DNA from: Mucilaginibacter kameinonensis
GTDB lineage: Bacteria; Bacteroidota; Bacteroidia; Sphingobacteriales; Sphingobacteriaceae
Length of the DNA stretch: 64,000 nt
Direction of reading: 5' to 3'
Assembly: GCF_003675385.1 (NCBI RefSeq)
Contig: NZ_RCWZ01000008.1
Location: 62,001 to 126,000, forward strand
Part shown: positions 6,962 through 17,217 of the stretch, piece after piece
Layout: every line of letters starts with the position of its first letter
Numbering within the stretch: position 1 is the stretch's first letter
Program-made: the position numbers and the translations under genes
The notes under the pieces: generated by a model
Database searches by the model: none
Seen by the model: only the letters and a program-made list of their open reading frames with translations
What the model was told of the DNA's origin: nothing

Positions 6962-9900
6962 CTACTGCAACAACAACTTCAAATTAATGCCAAAGTTGGT
7001 GAACGACGTATTAAAGGTTTGCGAAGTGTAAGGCTTGGTAAGGTTCGAGTCGTAAAATAAATTCAGGTTAAAACGCTGATTGATCACATAATCAATAGAC
7101 GGCCTAACGGTTATGTTCTGCGCACCTGATGAAATCTCGGCCGATTCAACATCTGCACGGTAAATGAGTGTTTTGTTATCCCGAAGCGAAAAATCAAGCT
7201 TAAAGTTTACGTCCTTATGCTGGATACCTTCAAACCAGCCAAACGGGAAATGAAAATCTTTAGTGTGATAGCCAAAGCCCAGAACAATGATCTTTTCATT
7301 TTGCTGTGCCAGCTGACTGTTGAGCATACTCAAGCTTAACGAACGGCTTTGTCGATACTCGGCATTGGCGGTCATACTATTTTTAAAACGCATACTCGCA
7401 CCCAGCAGGGGTACAAATTGTTCAAAAATGGTAACCTGCGAAAATTGATATAACGGGAGGAAATCATTGTTCAGGTCACGGGCAGATGAAGCTCCATTGG
7501 CTTGCTGGTATTGCAATAACGATGTAAAACCGCTTACGTTATATGATGAGCGGTAGCCATGGCTCAAATCAAATGAATCAAAAATATCCTGGAACCAGGA
7601 GATCTTGCTTAAGCCGTTGTAAGTAACCTGCCAGTTAGGTATCGGGATTTTAGGAAACTGCGACAGGTTACTACCCGAAGCATTTTTACCCGCATAAGCA
7701 GCTAAAAACGCCGGTACCAGTACGTTTTGTGAATTGGGCCCATAACCATCGGCATAGCCGTCGGTAACGCCGCTTGAATTTGGATTGGTACGCCCTAATC
7801 TTTGTGATATCACAGTACGGGCATCCAAAAATTTCTGGAAGGTGCTGGATACATTGTTAATCCCCTTTGCTGATTCAAAGGCAGTACCAATGGTAAGGAA
7901 TGATACGCTATAGTTCCCCGATGTAACCGGGCTCAGCGTTTCAATACTATTGCTTGATGCCAGGTATTTAAAATTGGCCTGGTAATTATGATCCTGCGTT
8001 TTAAATGCGGTAAGCTCAATCCGCAGATCTTTAAAGGGTTCTATAATGCCTCTAAAGTGCATATCTTCATTGAGCGACGTGGTATACAGCTGATTTTGCA
8101 GGGTATCTTTAGTGATCCAGCCGTTGGCAACCGCCTTGACCCTGATATCTGTCTGGCTGCCTAACAAAAAGCCCAACCCGGGAGCGCTTCCATCTGCGCC
8201 AAAAAAGCCCGACTGTGGTAAGTATCCCGGTAAAAAGGTGCCCTGCGTACGGGTATAGGTGGCGCTCAGGTTTTTAACACTGGTTAGCAAGCCAATCAGA
8301 ATGTTGTTCTTTTTATTGGGATTATTTGCCTTGCGGATAAAAGGGAACTTATTATACAGCGAAACCATGTTCAAAGTTGGGTTAAGCTGAATAGCCCTTG
8401 AGTTTTGGATGCTGTTACCCACATCATAATTGGTGCTGTTAATAGCAAACAGCGGCTGCGTTTGCCAGTTAAAGTGTGTGCTGTAACGGGCCACGGCCGA
8501 TACCCAATCCAACCCCGGAATTTTGTTGATAGGTACCGTATAATTAAAGTTGATGGTGTGATTATAGTTGGTAGTACGGCCAAGCTTCTTCAGGTTATCC
8601 CAAAGGGTATCGCGCTTTAAACCATTGATACGTCCTGCAGGCTCATCCACTACCGATAAATTGGTAGCATCGATATCCATTTGTAAAGATTTCGACAAGT
8701 TCCAGCCGATGCCATATACACGGGTTATGTTGAAATACTTGTTGAATGTAGTTGTAGGGATAGGGATATAATTATTAGGATCGTTATCCCGCAGGGTGTT
8801 CTCGGAATAAAAACGATCAAAGTTAATACTGAAATTCAACCTCGACGGCAACAAGCTAAAGTTCAAATCCCTGAACAAGGCCAACATATTGCTTTTAATG
8901 ATCTTGGCAAACGGACTATAATATTTTGGCTGATTGGTATAGTTATAAGCGAGTGTAAGGTTATACGTTTTCTCCACATCATTCTGTGTCACAAAATCAT
9001 GATGGTTGTATTCGGTATAGGCGTAAGTGGCGTTAAAGTTTTCAATATCCCAAATGTGGTTAATGGCATTCTGGTTTGTCCTGGCCTTATGCACATTGGT
9101 AAAGTTGATGCTTTTACGGGTAGTAATATCAATAGCCGCGTTCCGGATAGAGTCGCGCTCTTTTGTGCTGGTAGCGGCTGCAAGCGATGCCTTCAATTCA
9201 ACATCCGGCGCGCCGGGATCATATTGCGGCATGCTCCTTTGCGATGATAAATTGATATACGCCGGAATATGGATACCGCTTTTATCCGGGAAAAACTTGC
9301 CCAGTTCAACATTAGCCGACACATCATAAGTTTGATCATCGCTTTGGCTCCGATCATTCAGCCTTGAATCCAAAGTACCAAAACCAATGGTTGTTTTACT
9401 GCCCGATACGGTGATATCGGCAAAGTCGGCGAGCTTGGCATCAATCCTTGCGGTGGCCGCCCATCCACCGCGCTGATCAAAGTCGGTAAGGCGCAGCTCA
9501 TCAAACCAAACTGTTCCCGATTTATCCAAACCATCATCCGGAATAGCATTAGTGCCTTTATAAGGGTTCCGTACGCCCAGCATAATGGTACGCAGTTTAC
9601 TTAAGTCGGGCTGTCCCTTGATATAAACTACCTTATCTCCCTCAGTATATTTGAACAACTGATTGTATGCTACATTGGAGTGATTGCGGGCAAGTTTTGC
9701 ACGTACAAGCAGATCAAGTTCCAGGTCCATTTCATTAACATCGGGCCAGATAGCTGCCGGATCGCTGGTGCCCGGCTGGGTTATTTTCAAAGGTAGCTCA
9801 TACTCGTAATAGTTATCCTGGTAATCAACTCCCAAGCGGATAAACGCGTTCAGGTCATTATCTTTTAAATAATCACCTTCGGCATGGATAAACATTTGCA

Positions 9901-12900
9901 GGCGTTTGTACTTACGCAGGTCATTATAAAACGTGCGGAAAGCGGCTCTTGAATAACCATCGCGCAGGCTCTTTACGTTGATCGATAAAGACTGCTCGTT
10001 AAGCTTGGTATTGGTTTGCAGGTTATTGTAATTACGCTGGCGGTTAATACCCGGTGGCACCACATAAGGAATAGGTGTACGGTTACCGTTTTCTTCAATA
10101 TTTACCGCCTGCACGTCAATGGTCGAATTGTCTATAGGCGGGTTTTGAATGGCCGGATCAGCAATTACATTCAGCGGATTTTTCTCGGTATTGAAAGCAC
10201 GCCATTCACCGCGTACCAATTCAAGCGTAGCAAAACGAAGTACTGCTGTATCGGCAAAGTTGGTCATGAACATCCTCATGAAGCGGATGGCCTTAAAATC
10301 CTGGATGTTGCCTACCCTCGACTGATAATCAGTGATCGGGATCCGGAACTGGTACCAGTTAACAGCCTGCGTTGTACCATTGGGCAGCTTTACCTGTGCG
10401 GTAACTTTATCGCTGATATAATTTTGACCCACCACCATATCGGCCGGACGCATAGACACTTTATACTGAAAGTACGAATCTTCCTGGCTCATGTTATTGT
10501 CGCGGTTAATATCCTCGCCATCGGGCAGTGAGGTTGAGGCCGAGTTTTGCAAACCAAGTTCGGCCTGCGATTGCTGAGCCGTTTTAGAGTTACCATCGGT
10601 ACCGTTGTATTTGCTGTAACGGTCAAGAATGCCGGCGCGGGCCTGATCGAGCGCGGGGCCCTGGTAATATTGATAATCGTCAGATGAAGGGTCGGCCGCA
10701 TAAGTATTTGCAGCTTGCGCGTTCAGCTGACCCTTTATCTGTTGTACAACGGGCGCAAATTTAGTTTGCTCGTCCTGATCGTTCATACCATCCAAACCAA
10801 CGTCTTGCAGTTTACGGGCATCGGGATTATTATCAAAAGCGTTAACAACCGGTTGTAGCTTGGATACGCGGCCCCAATTGGTTTCATCAACCTTGGTCAT
10901 ATCACCATCTACAGGTAAACTGTTCTCTAAACTTTTGCGTCCGTCTTTTAAGATATCCTCAGAGATAGAGCCCAGGTTAAAATAAAGATCACCACCTGCG
11001 GAGTTTGGTTTATAAATAAATGGATCAAGCACCCAAAACTCAATGTATGATACGTTTAATGATTCAAAATCGTTGGTTTCCAATTTCCTGAACATACCGC
11101 CCCAACGGGTTTTAGGATTTTGTAAGGTCCCATCGGGATTAATGCCTGTTGTTGTATAGTTGTAAGGGCCACGAATGGTTGGGTAAAAAGCCATGTTCAA
11201 CGTGGCCAGGCTAAGCGGCTGGCCGGTGGCCGATTGCTTGTAAGGAAATACTTCCTGCTCAATCACCTGCCTTACGTAGTGATTGGAAAGCTCGCTTCTT
11301 GACACTGGGATAGAACCTGTATTGGTATAAAATATAGGGTCGATATTATAGAAAGCCAGCCTCGCACGGTTGTAACCATAACTCAGGTTATCAAACAAAG
11401 TCGATTCGGTAAACAGTTGCGGGGTACCCGAAATTTGCCAGGCGTTGGCGGCCTTAACATCAATTACCGACTGGCTATTTTCAAAGTCATCAAGATACGA
11501 TGTTCCATTTTTTGAACCTGCGAAGTTCAACGCTCCGGGACTACCCGGCATCAGTTTGGCAAACTCGCCATAAAAATTGATGGATGATGGCACTTTGGTA
11601 TGAATACCGGGGATCTTGTCAACGAGCCTTGTTAAGAAACGTGAGTTTGAACTGTAGTTAGCGTCAAAACCCCAGATTGTATTTGAAATAGATTCTTCGC
11701 CCGCTACTTCATTTTGGGTAAGCGGCTGCTCGGTAAGGTGCATCAAAGTAGCGCCTAATTGAAGTTTGTCGCTGGCGTGGTAGTCGAGCCTTGTACCGTA
11801 CAGCGATTTTTGCTGAACACCAAACAACTCATTATTCTCCAATTTTACAGTAATAGGCTGTCCGGACGATAACAGCGCCTGGTTCAGGATCCTGATCCGG
11901 CCGGCATTGTAATCAACCGTATAATCATTTCCCTCCTGTAGTTTTACGGTACCGGCAGTAACATTTACCGAACCCTGCGGAATATTAACCGCGTTCAGCT
12001 GGTATTCCGAACCACCTGTTGAGGTATACGTACCCTTAATAACATACCTGTTTAAAGCCGGGAAATATTGCTGCGCTATGGTTTTGGTTGAATCATACAA
12101 GGCCTGGTAAACATATCGTTTAGTCAGGTCGGTTTCGCCGGGGGTAAATTGTGCGGCCAGATCCGAACCAAAAGGTTCCACTACCGGGAATGAAATGCGT
12201 CCGTTTTGCGAATCGATAGTGATGCCCTCCAAAAAGTCAAAGTAACCATCTGGCTTTTTATCACTTTGCTGGTTCAGGTTATCAAGCCCTGCTATCTGCA
12301 ACCATAATTTACCTTTGGTATTTTGCCCCTCTTCCATTACCGTTTTTTCGATACCCGATTTATCATCAAGGCGGGTAACAGTTAACTTAAAATTGGTTGG
12401 GGCTATCTGGAAAGCACCAAGGGAGTAAATGTTTTTCATCATCAAATCCCAGGTTGGCAGGTTGGTTTTCAGCAACTCGCCTTTCAGCAACTTTACAAAG
12501 AGTACGTTAGGCGTATTGGGGTTAACAGCAACGTCGCTACTGAACTCACCTACCTGGTACTGTACACCGTTAACTGTGTACTGGTAGGCCACTGCCAGTA
12601 CCTCATCATTATTTAAAGGATAATTTAGGGAGATATAACCTAACTGCGGGTGCAGGGTGTACTCCTTATCGGTAAGCTTACGGGCGTAGGTTAGTTTTGA
12701 ATAGTTATCTGTACTGCCCGATCCCTGGAAAAAATTAGCGACATCATTAGAGTTGGTAAGCCTTGCATTTTGAGGCAAAACCGATAACAGGTTATTGGAC
12801 TGCTGTGCAAAACCAGGGCCTTTAAAACCGGCAGGTAAGGCGCTGCCACCGCCAACAATCCTTGTTTTATTGTACGGGTTATTTTCGCCCAAATCAATAA

Positions 12901-13972
12901 AGCCTAATATATCGCGGGAGTCAGTTGTTACGTTGGTACGGTTGGTTGTCCAAACCTCAATTTTAGTAATGTTGATATTGGAGCTAATGATCGGGATGTT
13001 GGCTAAGGCCCGGTTGTAATTGTTCCTGAAATATTGTGATAGGAAGAAGTGTTTGTTAGCCTCGTAATCCGCAGGTGTTAACCTAAACTCGCCCTGCTGA
13101 GAGCCATTGGTAATGGTGATAGTTTTTGATTGCGACCGCTGTTGCGAAAAGATACTGGTAACATCTAACCGGCCAAATTTCAGTTTGGTTTTAACGCCAA
13201 AAAGCGCCTGGCTACCGGTAATCAATGTTGTATTGAGCGGCATGCTAACCGTACCGGCTTCAATTTTTTGAATGATCTCATCCGGCGAACCTGTGTAGTC
13301 AAGCTTGATCTGGTTTTCAAACTGGAACTGCGCATCGGTGTTGTAATTGGTAGTGATCTTTAATTTATCGCCTATGTTACCGGTTACATTCAGTTGGATG
13401 CGCTGATCGAAATTAAAATTGAACTGACTGCGTTGGCGGGTATTAAAAAGCGGGTTCTGATTTTTATTTACTTGCCCCGCCAATATCATCTCTGCCGATC
13501 CTTGCGGCCGGATATCAATCACCGAACTTCCAAAGATCTGTTCAAACGTACGGCTCCTCACTTTAATGGGCGGTATAAACCCCGGCTGCTGAGAGTCGTA
13601 AGCATAATTATCGGCCAGTTGCTGAAAATACCCCCGTTGAGTTGATCGTTCCTTAAGCCTTAAATATTGTTCAAACGTGAGGTATTGCGGCGGGCGATAA
13701 AGCAGGTTCCCTACTCTTTCATATAAAATATAACGGTTTGTGGCCGGGTCATATTCAATGGTACGCACCAAATTGGCCGGATCAGCATTGAAAATACCTT
13801 CCCTCATCCGCTGGCTTCGTGGCGCGGTTAGGTTTATTGGTACATTTGATTTGGTTGTATCATTTTTGGCCGCAGGAGTAGGCTTTTGTTGTGCATACAC
13901 ATTACCCAGCCCCCCGAACACCACAATGAACAACACACTTATAAGTGTCTTATAAGTAAATACTTTGGTCAA
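6962..13972 (-). CDS. sprA: Type IX secretion system translocon protein SprA (Sov)
   Basis: SprA is the very large outer-membrane beta-barrel channel of the type IX secretion system and exports CTD-tagged proteins. At 2336 aa the length fits the family (about 2,300-2,500 aa). A signal peptide (residues 1 to about 27, ending VYA-QQ) precedes long SprA-specific segments rich in amphipathic strands, and the last strand ends LKLLLQ. The start codon lies 25 bp from the ruvA stop, and the order maeB-ruvA-sprA is conserved in Bacteroidota. No gldK-N or other T9SS genes are in the window. Several overlapping ORFs on the opposite strand are treated as shadows. Confidence 0.97.
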   Translation of the reverse strand: MTKVFTYKTLISVLFIVVFGGLGNVYAQQKPTPAAKNDTTKSNVPINLTAPRSQRMREGIFNADPANLVRTIEYDPATNRYILYERVGNLLYRPPQYLTFEQYLRLKERSTQRGYFQQLADNYAYDSQQPGFIPPIKVRSRTFEQIFGSSVIDIRPQGSAEMILAGQVNKNQNPLFNTRQRSQFNFNFDQRIQLNVTGNIGDKLKITTNYNTDAQFQFENQIKLDYTGSPDEIIQKIEAGTVSMPLNTTLITGSQALFGVKTKLKFGRLDVTSIFSQQRSQSKTITITNGSQQGEFRLTPADYEANKHFFLSQYFRNNYNRALANIPIISSNINITKIEVWTTNRTNVTTDSRDILGFIDLGENNPYNKTRIVGGGSALPAGFKGPGFAQQSNNLLSVLPQNARLTNSNDVANFFQGSGSTDNYSKLTYARKLTDKEYTLHPQLGYISLNYPLNNDEVLAVAYQYTVNGVQYQVGEFSSDVAVNPNTPNVLFVKLLKGELLKTNLPTWDLMMKNIYSLGAFQIAPTNFKLTVTRLDDKSGIEKTVMEEGQNTKGKLWLQIAGLDNLNQQSDKKPDGYFDFLEGITIDSQNGRISFPVVEPFGSDLAAQFTPGETDLTKRYVYQALYDSTKTIAQQYFPALNRYVIKGTYTSTGGSEYQLNAVNIPQGSVNVTAGTVKLQEGNDYTVDYNAGRIRILNQALLSSGQPITVKLENNELFGVQQKSLYGTRLDYHASDKLQLGATLMHLTEQPLTQNEVAGEESISNTIWGFDANYSSNSRFLTRLVDKIPGIHTKVPSSINFYGEFAKLMPGSPGALNFAGSKNGTSYLDDFENSQSVIDVKAANAWQISGTPQLFTESTLFDNLSYGYNRARLAFYNIDPIFYTNTGSIPVSRSELSNHYVRQVIEQEVFPYKQSATGQPLSLATLNMAFYPTIRGPYNYTTTGINPDGTLQNPKTRWGGMFRKLETNDFESLNVSYIEFWVLDPFIYKPNSAGGDLYFNLGSISEDILKDGRKSLENSLPVDGDMTKVDETNWGRVSKLQPVVNAFDNNPDARKLQDVGLDGMNDQDEQTKFAPVVQQIKGQLNAQAANTYAADPSSDDYQYYQGPALDQARAGILDRYSKYNGTDGNSKTAQQSQAELGLQNSASTSLPDGEDINRDNNMSQEDSYFQYKVSMRPADMVVGQNYISDKVTAQVKLPNGTTQAVNWYQFRIPITDYQSRVGNIQDFKAIRFMRMFMTNFADTAVLRFATLELVRGEWRAFNTEKNPLNVIADPAIQNPPIDNSTIDVQAVNIEENGNRTPIPYVVPPGINRQRNYNNLQTNTKLNEQSLSINVKSLRDGYSRAAFRTFYNDLRKYKRLQMFIHAEGDYLKDNDLNAFIRLGVDYQDNYYEYELPLKITQPGTSDPAAIWPDVNEMDLELDLLVRAKLARNHSNVAYNQLFKYTEGDKVVYIKGQPDLSKLRTIMLGVRNPYKGTNAIPDDGLDKSGTVWFDELRLTDFDQRGGWAATARIDAKLADFADITVSGSKTTIGFGTLDSRLNDRSQSDDQTYDVSANVELGKFFPDKSGIHIPAYINLSSQRSMPQYDPGAPDVELKASLAAATSTKERDSIRNAAIDITTRKSINFTNVHKARTNQNAINHIWDIENFNATYAYTEYNHHDFVTQNDVEKTYNLTLAYNYTNQPKYYSPFAKIIKSNMLALFRDLNFSLLPSRLNFSINFDRFYSENTLRDNDPNNYIPIPTTTFNKYFNITRVYGIGWNLSKSLQMDIDATNLSVVDEPAGRINGLKRDTLWDNLKKLGRTTNYNHTINFNYTVPINKIPGLDWVSAVARYSTHFNWQTQPLFAINSTNYDVGNSIQNSRAIQLNPTLNMVSLYNKFPFIRKANNPNKKNNILIGLLTSVKNLSATYTRTQGTFLPGYLPQSGFFGADGSAPGLGFLLGSQTDIRVKAVANGWITKDTLQNQLYTTSLNEDMHFRGIIEPFKDLRIELTAFKTQDHNYQANFKYLASSNSIETLSPVTSGNYSVSFLTIGTAFESAKGINNVSSTFQKFLDARTVISQRLGRTNPNSSGVTDGYADGYGPNSQNVLVPAFLAAYAGKNASGSNLSQFPKIPIPNWQVTYNGLSKISWFQDIFDSFDLSHGYRSSYNVSGFTSLLQYQQANGASSARDLNNDFLPLYQFSQVTIFEQFVPLLGASMRFKNSMTANAEYRQSRSLSLSMLNSQLAQQNEKIIVLGFGYHTKDFHFPFGWFEGIQHKDVNFKLDFSLRDNKTLIYRADVESAEISSGAQNITVRPSIDYVINQRFNLNLFYDSNLTKPYTSQTFNTSFTNFGINLKLLLQ

Positions 13973-13996
13973 AAGTTAGTAGATATATATCCGTAA

Positions 13997-14581
13997 TTAT
14001 AGAGTTTTTAAAGCGAACTTAATAAGCTCTTCAACCGTTAATTCGCCATTATTTTTCTTAATCTCCTGATCCAATACTTTTTCGGCTGTGTTGCGTGCAA
14101 AACCCAGCATCACCAATGCCGACAAGGCTTCATCCTTAACGGTCTGGCTTACCGGTACAACGGTTAATGTATCCGGGCCTTCCTTGCGCAGCTTATCCTG
14201 CAGCTCCAAGATAATACGCTGGGCCGACTTGGGGCCGATGCCTTTTATCCGTTGGATCAGCGAAACATTTCCGTTTACAATAGCCGCCTGGATTTCGGCC
14301 GGGGTTATGGATGATAACATCATCCTTGCCGTATTTGGCCCTATGCCCGAAATGGAGATCAAATGTAAGAACAACCTGCGCTCACCTTCGGTAGCAAAAC
14401 CATAAAGGGTGTGCGCGTCCTCTTTTACGTGTAACCACGCAAAGAGTTTGCATTTTTCGTCTTCGCCTATGCCCGAATAGGTATTTACAGAAATATTGAT
14501 ATGATACCCTACCCCTCCTGCATCAATAACCACATACGACGGGCTTTTAAACATTAGTTTCCCACTAATATAATCATACAT
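13997..14581 (-). CDS. ruvA: Holliday junction branch migration protein RuvA
   Basis: RuvA is the DNA-binding subunit of the RuvAB branch-migration complex. The 194-aa protein shows the N-terminal OB fold (MYDYISGKLMFKSPSYVVID), two helix-hairpin-helix motifs in domain II (LISISGIGPNTARMML and IQRIKGIGPKSAQRII), and the C-terminal RuvB-binding domain (ALSALVMLGF..AEKVL). Its length is normal. It sits 25 bp upstream of sprA and is probably cotranscribed with it. A perfect 22-bp palindrome (14669-14690) lies upstream. Confidence 0.97.
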   Translation of the reverse strand: MYDYISGKLMFKSPSYVVIDAGGVGYHINISVNTYSGIGEDEKCKLFAWLHVKEDAHTLYGFATEGERRLFLHLISISGIGPNTARMMLSSITPAEIQAAIVNGNVSLIQRIKGIGPKSAQRIILELQDKLRKEGPDTLTVVPVSQTVKDEALSALVMLGFARNTAEKVLDQEIKKNNGELTVEELIKFALKTL

Positions 14582-14668
14582 ATATTATTACTTTATTAAG
14601 TTTATTAAAACAAAGATTTTGCAGGCTAAACCGCCTCTACAGTGATTATCCAAAGATAAAATTCCGGC

Positions 14669-14690
14669 GTCATTATATTAATATAATGAC
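14669..14690. repeat. Perfect 22-bp palindrome upstream of ruvA
   Basis: GTCATTATATT is followed directly by its reverse complement AATATAATGAC. It lies about 88 bp upstream of ruvA and 34 bp beyond the maeB terminator, in an otherwise empty 210-bp spacer. It could be a dyad operator or a cruciform-prone site. No regulator can be assigned. Confidence 0.7.
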
Positions 14691-14723
14691 AAACAAAAAG
14701 CTGCGGTATCCTCAGCTAAAAAA

Positions 14724-14760
14724 ATAAAGACGCTAAGCGTTTCAATGCCAGCGTCTTTAT
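14724..14760 (-). terminator. Intrinsic terminator of maeB
   Basis: An 11-bp stem ATAAAGACGCT / AGCGTCTTTAT with a 15-nt loop is followed on the minus strand by a T-rich run (plus-strand A-run 14718-14724). It lies 31 bp after the maeB stop, so maeB can be separated transcriptionally from ruvA-sprA. Confidence 0.8.
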
Positions 14761-14791
14761 CAAAAGATATACTTATTTATTAAGTTAAATA

Positions 14792-17071
14792 TTAACTGTT
14801 AGCAGCGGCTTTTGCCTGTGCGTCAACCACAGCAATGGTAACCATGTTTACAATTTCGCGCACCGAACTGCCTAATTGCAGTACGTGTACCGGTTTCTTC
14901 AAGCCAACCAATATAGGGCCTACCGCTTCGGCTCCACCTATCTCCTGTAAAAGTTTGTAGGCAATATTACCTGATTCCAGGTTAGGGAAGATCAGCGTAT
15001 TTGCCGGTTTTCCATTAAGCGTTGAGAACGGAAAGTTATCCGCAAGCAAATCTGCATTAAGCGCAAAGTTGGCCTGCATATCACCATCAACTACCATATC
15101 CGGATACTTTTCATGTAGGATAGCTACTGTCTCACGTGTTTTTTCAGGAACCTCGCCCTCATTTGAACCAAAGTTTGAATATGATAACACCGCAATCCTT
15201 GGGCTGATATTAAATTGCTTTACTGAACGCTCTATGAGCACTGTAATATCCACGAGGTCATTAACACCAGGATTTACATTCACAGTGGTATCACCAAAAA
15301 ATACCGGACCTTTAGCGGTGATCATCATGTACATACCTGCAACACGGTTCACTCCTTCTTCGGTACCTATAATTTGTAGTGCAGGCTTTACTGTGGTTAC
15401 ATAGTTTTTGGTTAAGCCGGAGATCAGCGCGTCGGCGCGGCCAAACTGCACCATGCAGGCGCCGTAGTAGTTACGGTCTACCAATTGCTTTTTAGCCTCA
15501 TACAGGGTTATCCCTCTGCGCTGGCGTTTATTGTATAAAAACTCAGCGTACTCGTCCATGTGCTCACAGCCTTCGCGCGGGTCGATGATGTGCACATCTC
15601 CTAAATCAAGGTCGTTATCCTGGATAATCTTTTTGATCCTTGCTTCGTTACCCAATAAAATAGGAGTAGCAATACCCTCTTCTTTTACAATCTGGGCAGA
15701 TCTCAGGATTTTATAATTATCAGCCTCGGCAAATACAACACGTTTAGGGTCTTGTTTTGCTTTGGCGGTGAGGTTACGTAATAACTTGTCATTAGTGCCT
15801 AAACGTGACCTTAATTCTTCCTGGTAAGCATCCCAATCGGTGATCACTTTACGGGCCACACCAGATGCTATAGCTGCTTTTGCCACCGCCATAGATACTT
15901 CGGTGATCAGCCTTTGATCCATTGGTTTCGGGATGATATAATCTTTACCAAATTTAAGGTTGGTAAGGTTATACGCCAGGTTAACCGCTTCCGGAACAGG
16001 CTTTTTAGCCATCTCGGCAATAGCATGTGTAGCGGCAATCTTCATTTCTTCGTTAATAGCCGTTGCCCTAACGTCAAGCGCTCCACGGAAGATATACGGG
16101 AAACCAAGCACGTTATTCACCTGGTTAGGAAAATCTGAACGACCAGTTGCCATAATGATATCGTTGCGGGTGCCGGCTGCAAGGTCATAATCAATTTCGG
16201 GCACCGGGTTGGCCATAGCGAAAACGATAGGCTTTTTGGCCATCGTCTTCAACATATCCGGCGTTACTACATTACCTGCCGAAAGACCAACAAACACATC
16301 GGCATCCTTCATGGCGTCGGCCAGTGTTTTTACATCGGTACGGGTAGTGGCAAACTCCATCCTGATATCATCAAGATCGGTACGTTCCTGGTTTAAAACG
16401 CCGTTGATGTCAAACATCACCAGGTTCTCTTTTTTAACACCTAATGACAGGTACATTTTTGAACATGATACCGCGGCGGCACCTGCACCGTTAACTACCA
16501 TCTTTATCTTATCCAGCTTTTTACCCTGTATTTCGCAGGCATTCATCAAAGCCGCACCCGATATAATGGCGGTACCATGCTGGTCGTCATGCATTACCGG
16601 GATATTCATTTCGGCTTTTAGTCTGCGTTCAATTTCAAAGCAGGTTGGGGCCGAAATATCTTCAAGGTTTACACCACCAAAAGTGGGTTCAAGTGCCTTA
16701 ACTATATTTACAAAATCATCAACACTTTTGGCGTTCAGCTCAAGGTCGAATACGTCGATATCCGCATAAATCTTAAAAAGCAGGCCCTTACCTTCCATTA
16801 CCGGCTTGCTGGCCTCAGGACCAATATTGCCTAAACCAAGCACGGCAGTACCATTACTGATCACCGCTACCAGGTTGCCTTTGGCGGTATATTTATAAAC
16901 ATCTTCGGTATTATCAGCAATCTTCAAACATGGTTCGGCTACACCCGGAGAGTAAGCCATAGTTAAGTCGCGCTGCGAATTTGTTGGTTTGGTAGGTACA
17001 ACTTGTATCTTCCCGGGACGGCCTTGAGAGTGGTAATTCAGCGCGTCCTGTTTTCGGTTAGTTTTATTCAT
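14792..17071 (-). CDS. maeB: NADP-dependent malic enzyme with phosphotransacetylase-like domain (MaeB)
   Basis: MaeB oxidatively decarboxylates malate to pyruvate with NADP+. The N-terminal malic-enzyme half (about residues 1-425) shows AYSPGVAEPC, HDDQHGTA and the Rossmann segment VNGAGAAAVSC. The C-terminal third matches phosphate acetyltransferase (DPKRVVFAEADNYKILRSA; ALQIIGTEEG), which is usually regulatory in this family. I chose the start MNKTNRKQ at 17071 (759 aa), not the frame opening at 17119, because a TTG-N17-TAATTTTG promoter overlaps the extra upstream codons. It is usually the first gene of the maeB-ruvA-sprA neighbourhood. Confidence 0.95.
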   Translation of the reverse strand: MNKTNRKQDALNYHSQGRPGKIQVVPTKPTNSQRDLTMAYSPGVAEPCLKIADNTEDVYKYTAKGNLVAVISNGTAVLGLGNIGPEASKPVMEGKGLLFKIYADIDVFDLELNAKSVDDFVNIVKALEPTFGGVNLEDISAPTCFEIERRLKAEMNIPVMHDDQHGTAIISGAALMNACEIQGKKLDKIKMVVNGAGAAAVSCSKMYLSLGVKKENLVMFDINGVLNQERTDLDDIRMEFATTRTDVKTLADAMKDADVFVGLSAGNVVTPDMLKTMAKKPIVFAMANPVPEIDYDLAAGTRNDIIMATGRSDFPNQVNNVLGFPYIFRGALDVRATAINEEMKIAATHAIAEMAKKPVPEAVNLAYNLTNLKFGKDYIIPKPMDQRLITEVSMAVAKAAIASGVARKVITDWDAYQEELRSRLGTNDKLLRNLTAKAKQDPKRVVFAEADNYKILRSAQIVKEEGIATPILLGNEARIKKIIQDNDLDLGDVHIIDPREGCEHMDEYAEFLYNKRQRRGITLYEAKKQLVDRNYYGACMVQFGRADALISGLTKNYVTTVKPALQIIGTEEGVNRVAGMYMMITAKGPVFFGDTTVNVNPGVNDLVDITVLIERSVKQFNISPRIAVLSYSNFGSNEGEVPEKTRETVAILHEKYPDMVVDGDMQANFALNADLLADNFPFSTLNGKPANTLIFPNLESGNIAYKLLQEIGGAEAVGPILVGLKKPVHVLQLGSSVREIVNMVTIAVVDAQAKAAANS

Positions 17072-17091
17072 TTTTTTCAAATTGAAGCGCC

Positions 17092-17119
17092 CAAAATTAC
17101 AATTCTTTTTACGGAACAA
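17092..17119 (-). promoter_or_regulatory. Promoter of maeB (-33 TTG, N17, -7 TAATTTTG)
   Basis: On the minus strand TTG (17117-17119) is followed after 17 bp by TAATTTTG (17092-17099), a full match to the Bacteroidota housekeeping promoter. The transcript would start around 17085, leaving a leader of about 15 nt before the ATG at 17071. This rules out the upstream in-frame start at 17119. Confidence 0.7.
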
Positions 17120-17217
17120 GCATAAAAAAGCCCCTTTTTACGATTATGTTAAAAAGAGGATAAAATACGGTTAATGTTTTGATAAGATGCGTTTAAAAGA
17201 TTGTATTTAGCAAAAAT

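Noticed and set aside
10016..10531. 171-aa plus-strand ORF inside sprA
   Set aside because: It is antisense to a well-supported 2336-aa SprA frame, has no recognisable motifs, and its composition is that of a reversed coding strand.
16209..16769. 186-aa plus-strand ORF inside maeB
   Set aside because: Antisense shadow of conserved malic-enzyme coding sequence; rich in Ser/Thr as expected for a reverse frame, with no family match.
17071..17119. Upstream start of maeB adding 16 residues
   Set aside because: The added codons coincide with the -7 element and spacer of a good promoter, so they should not be in the mRNA.
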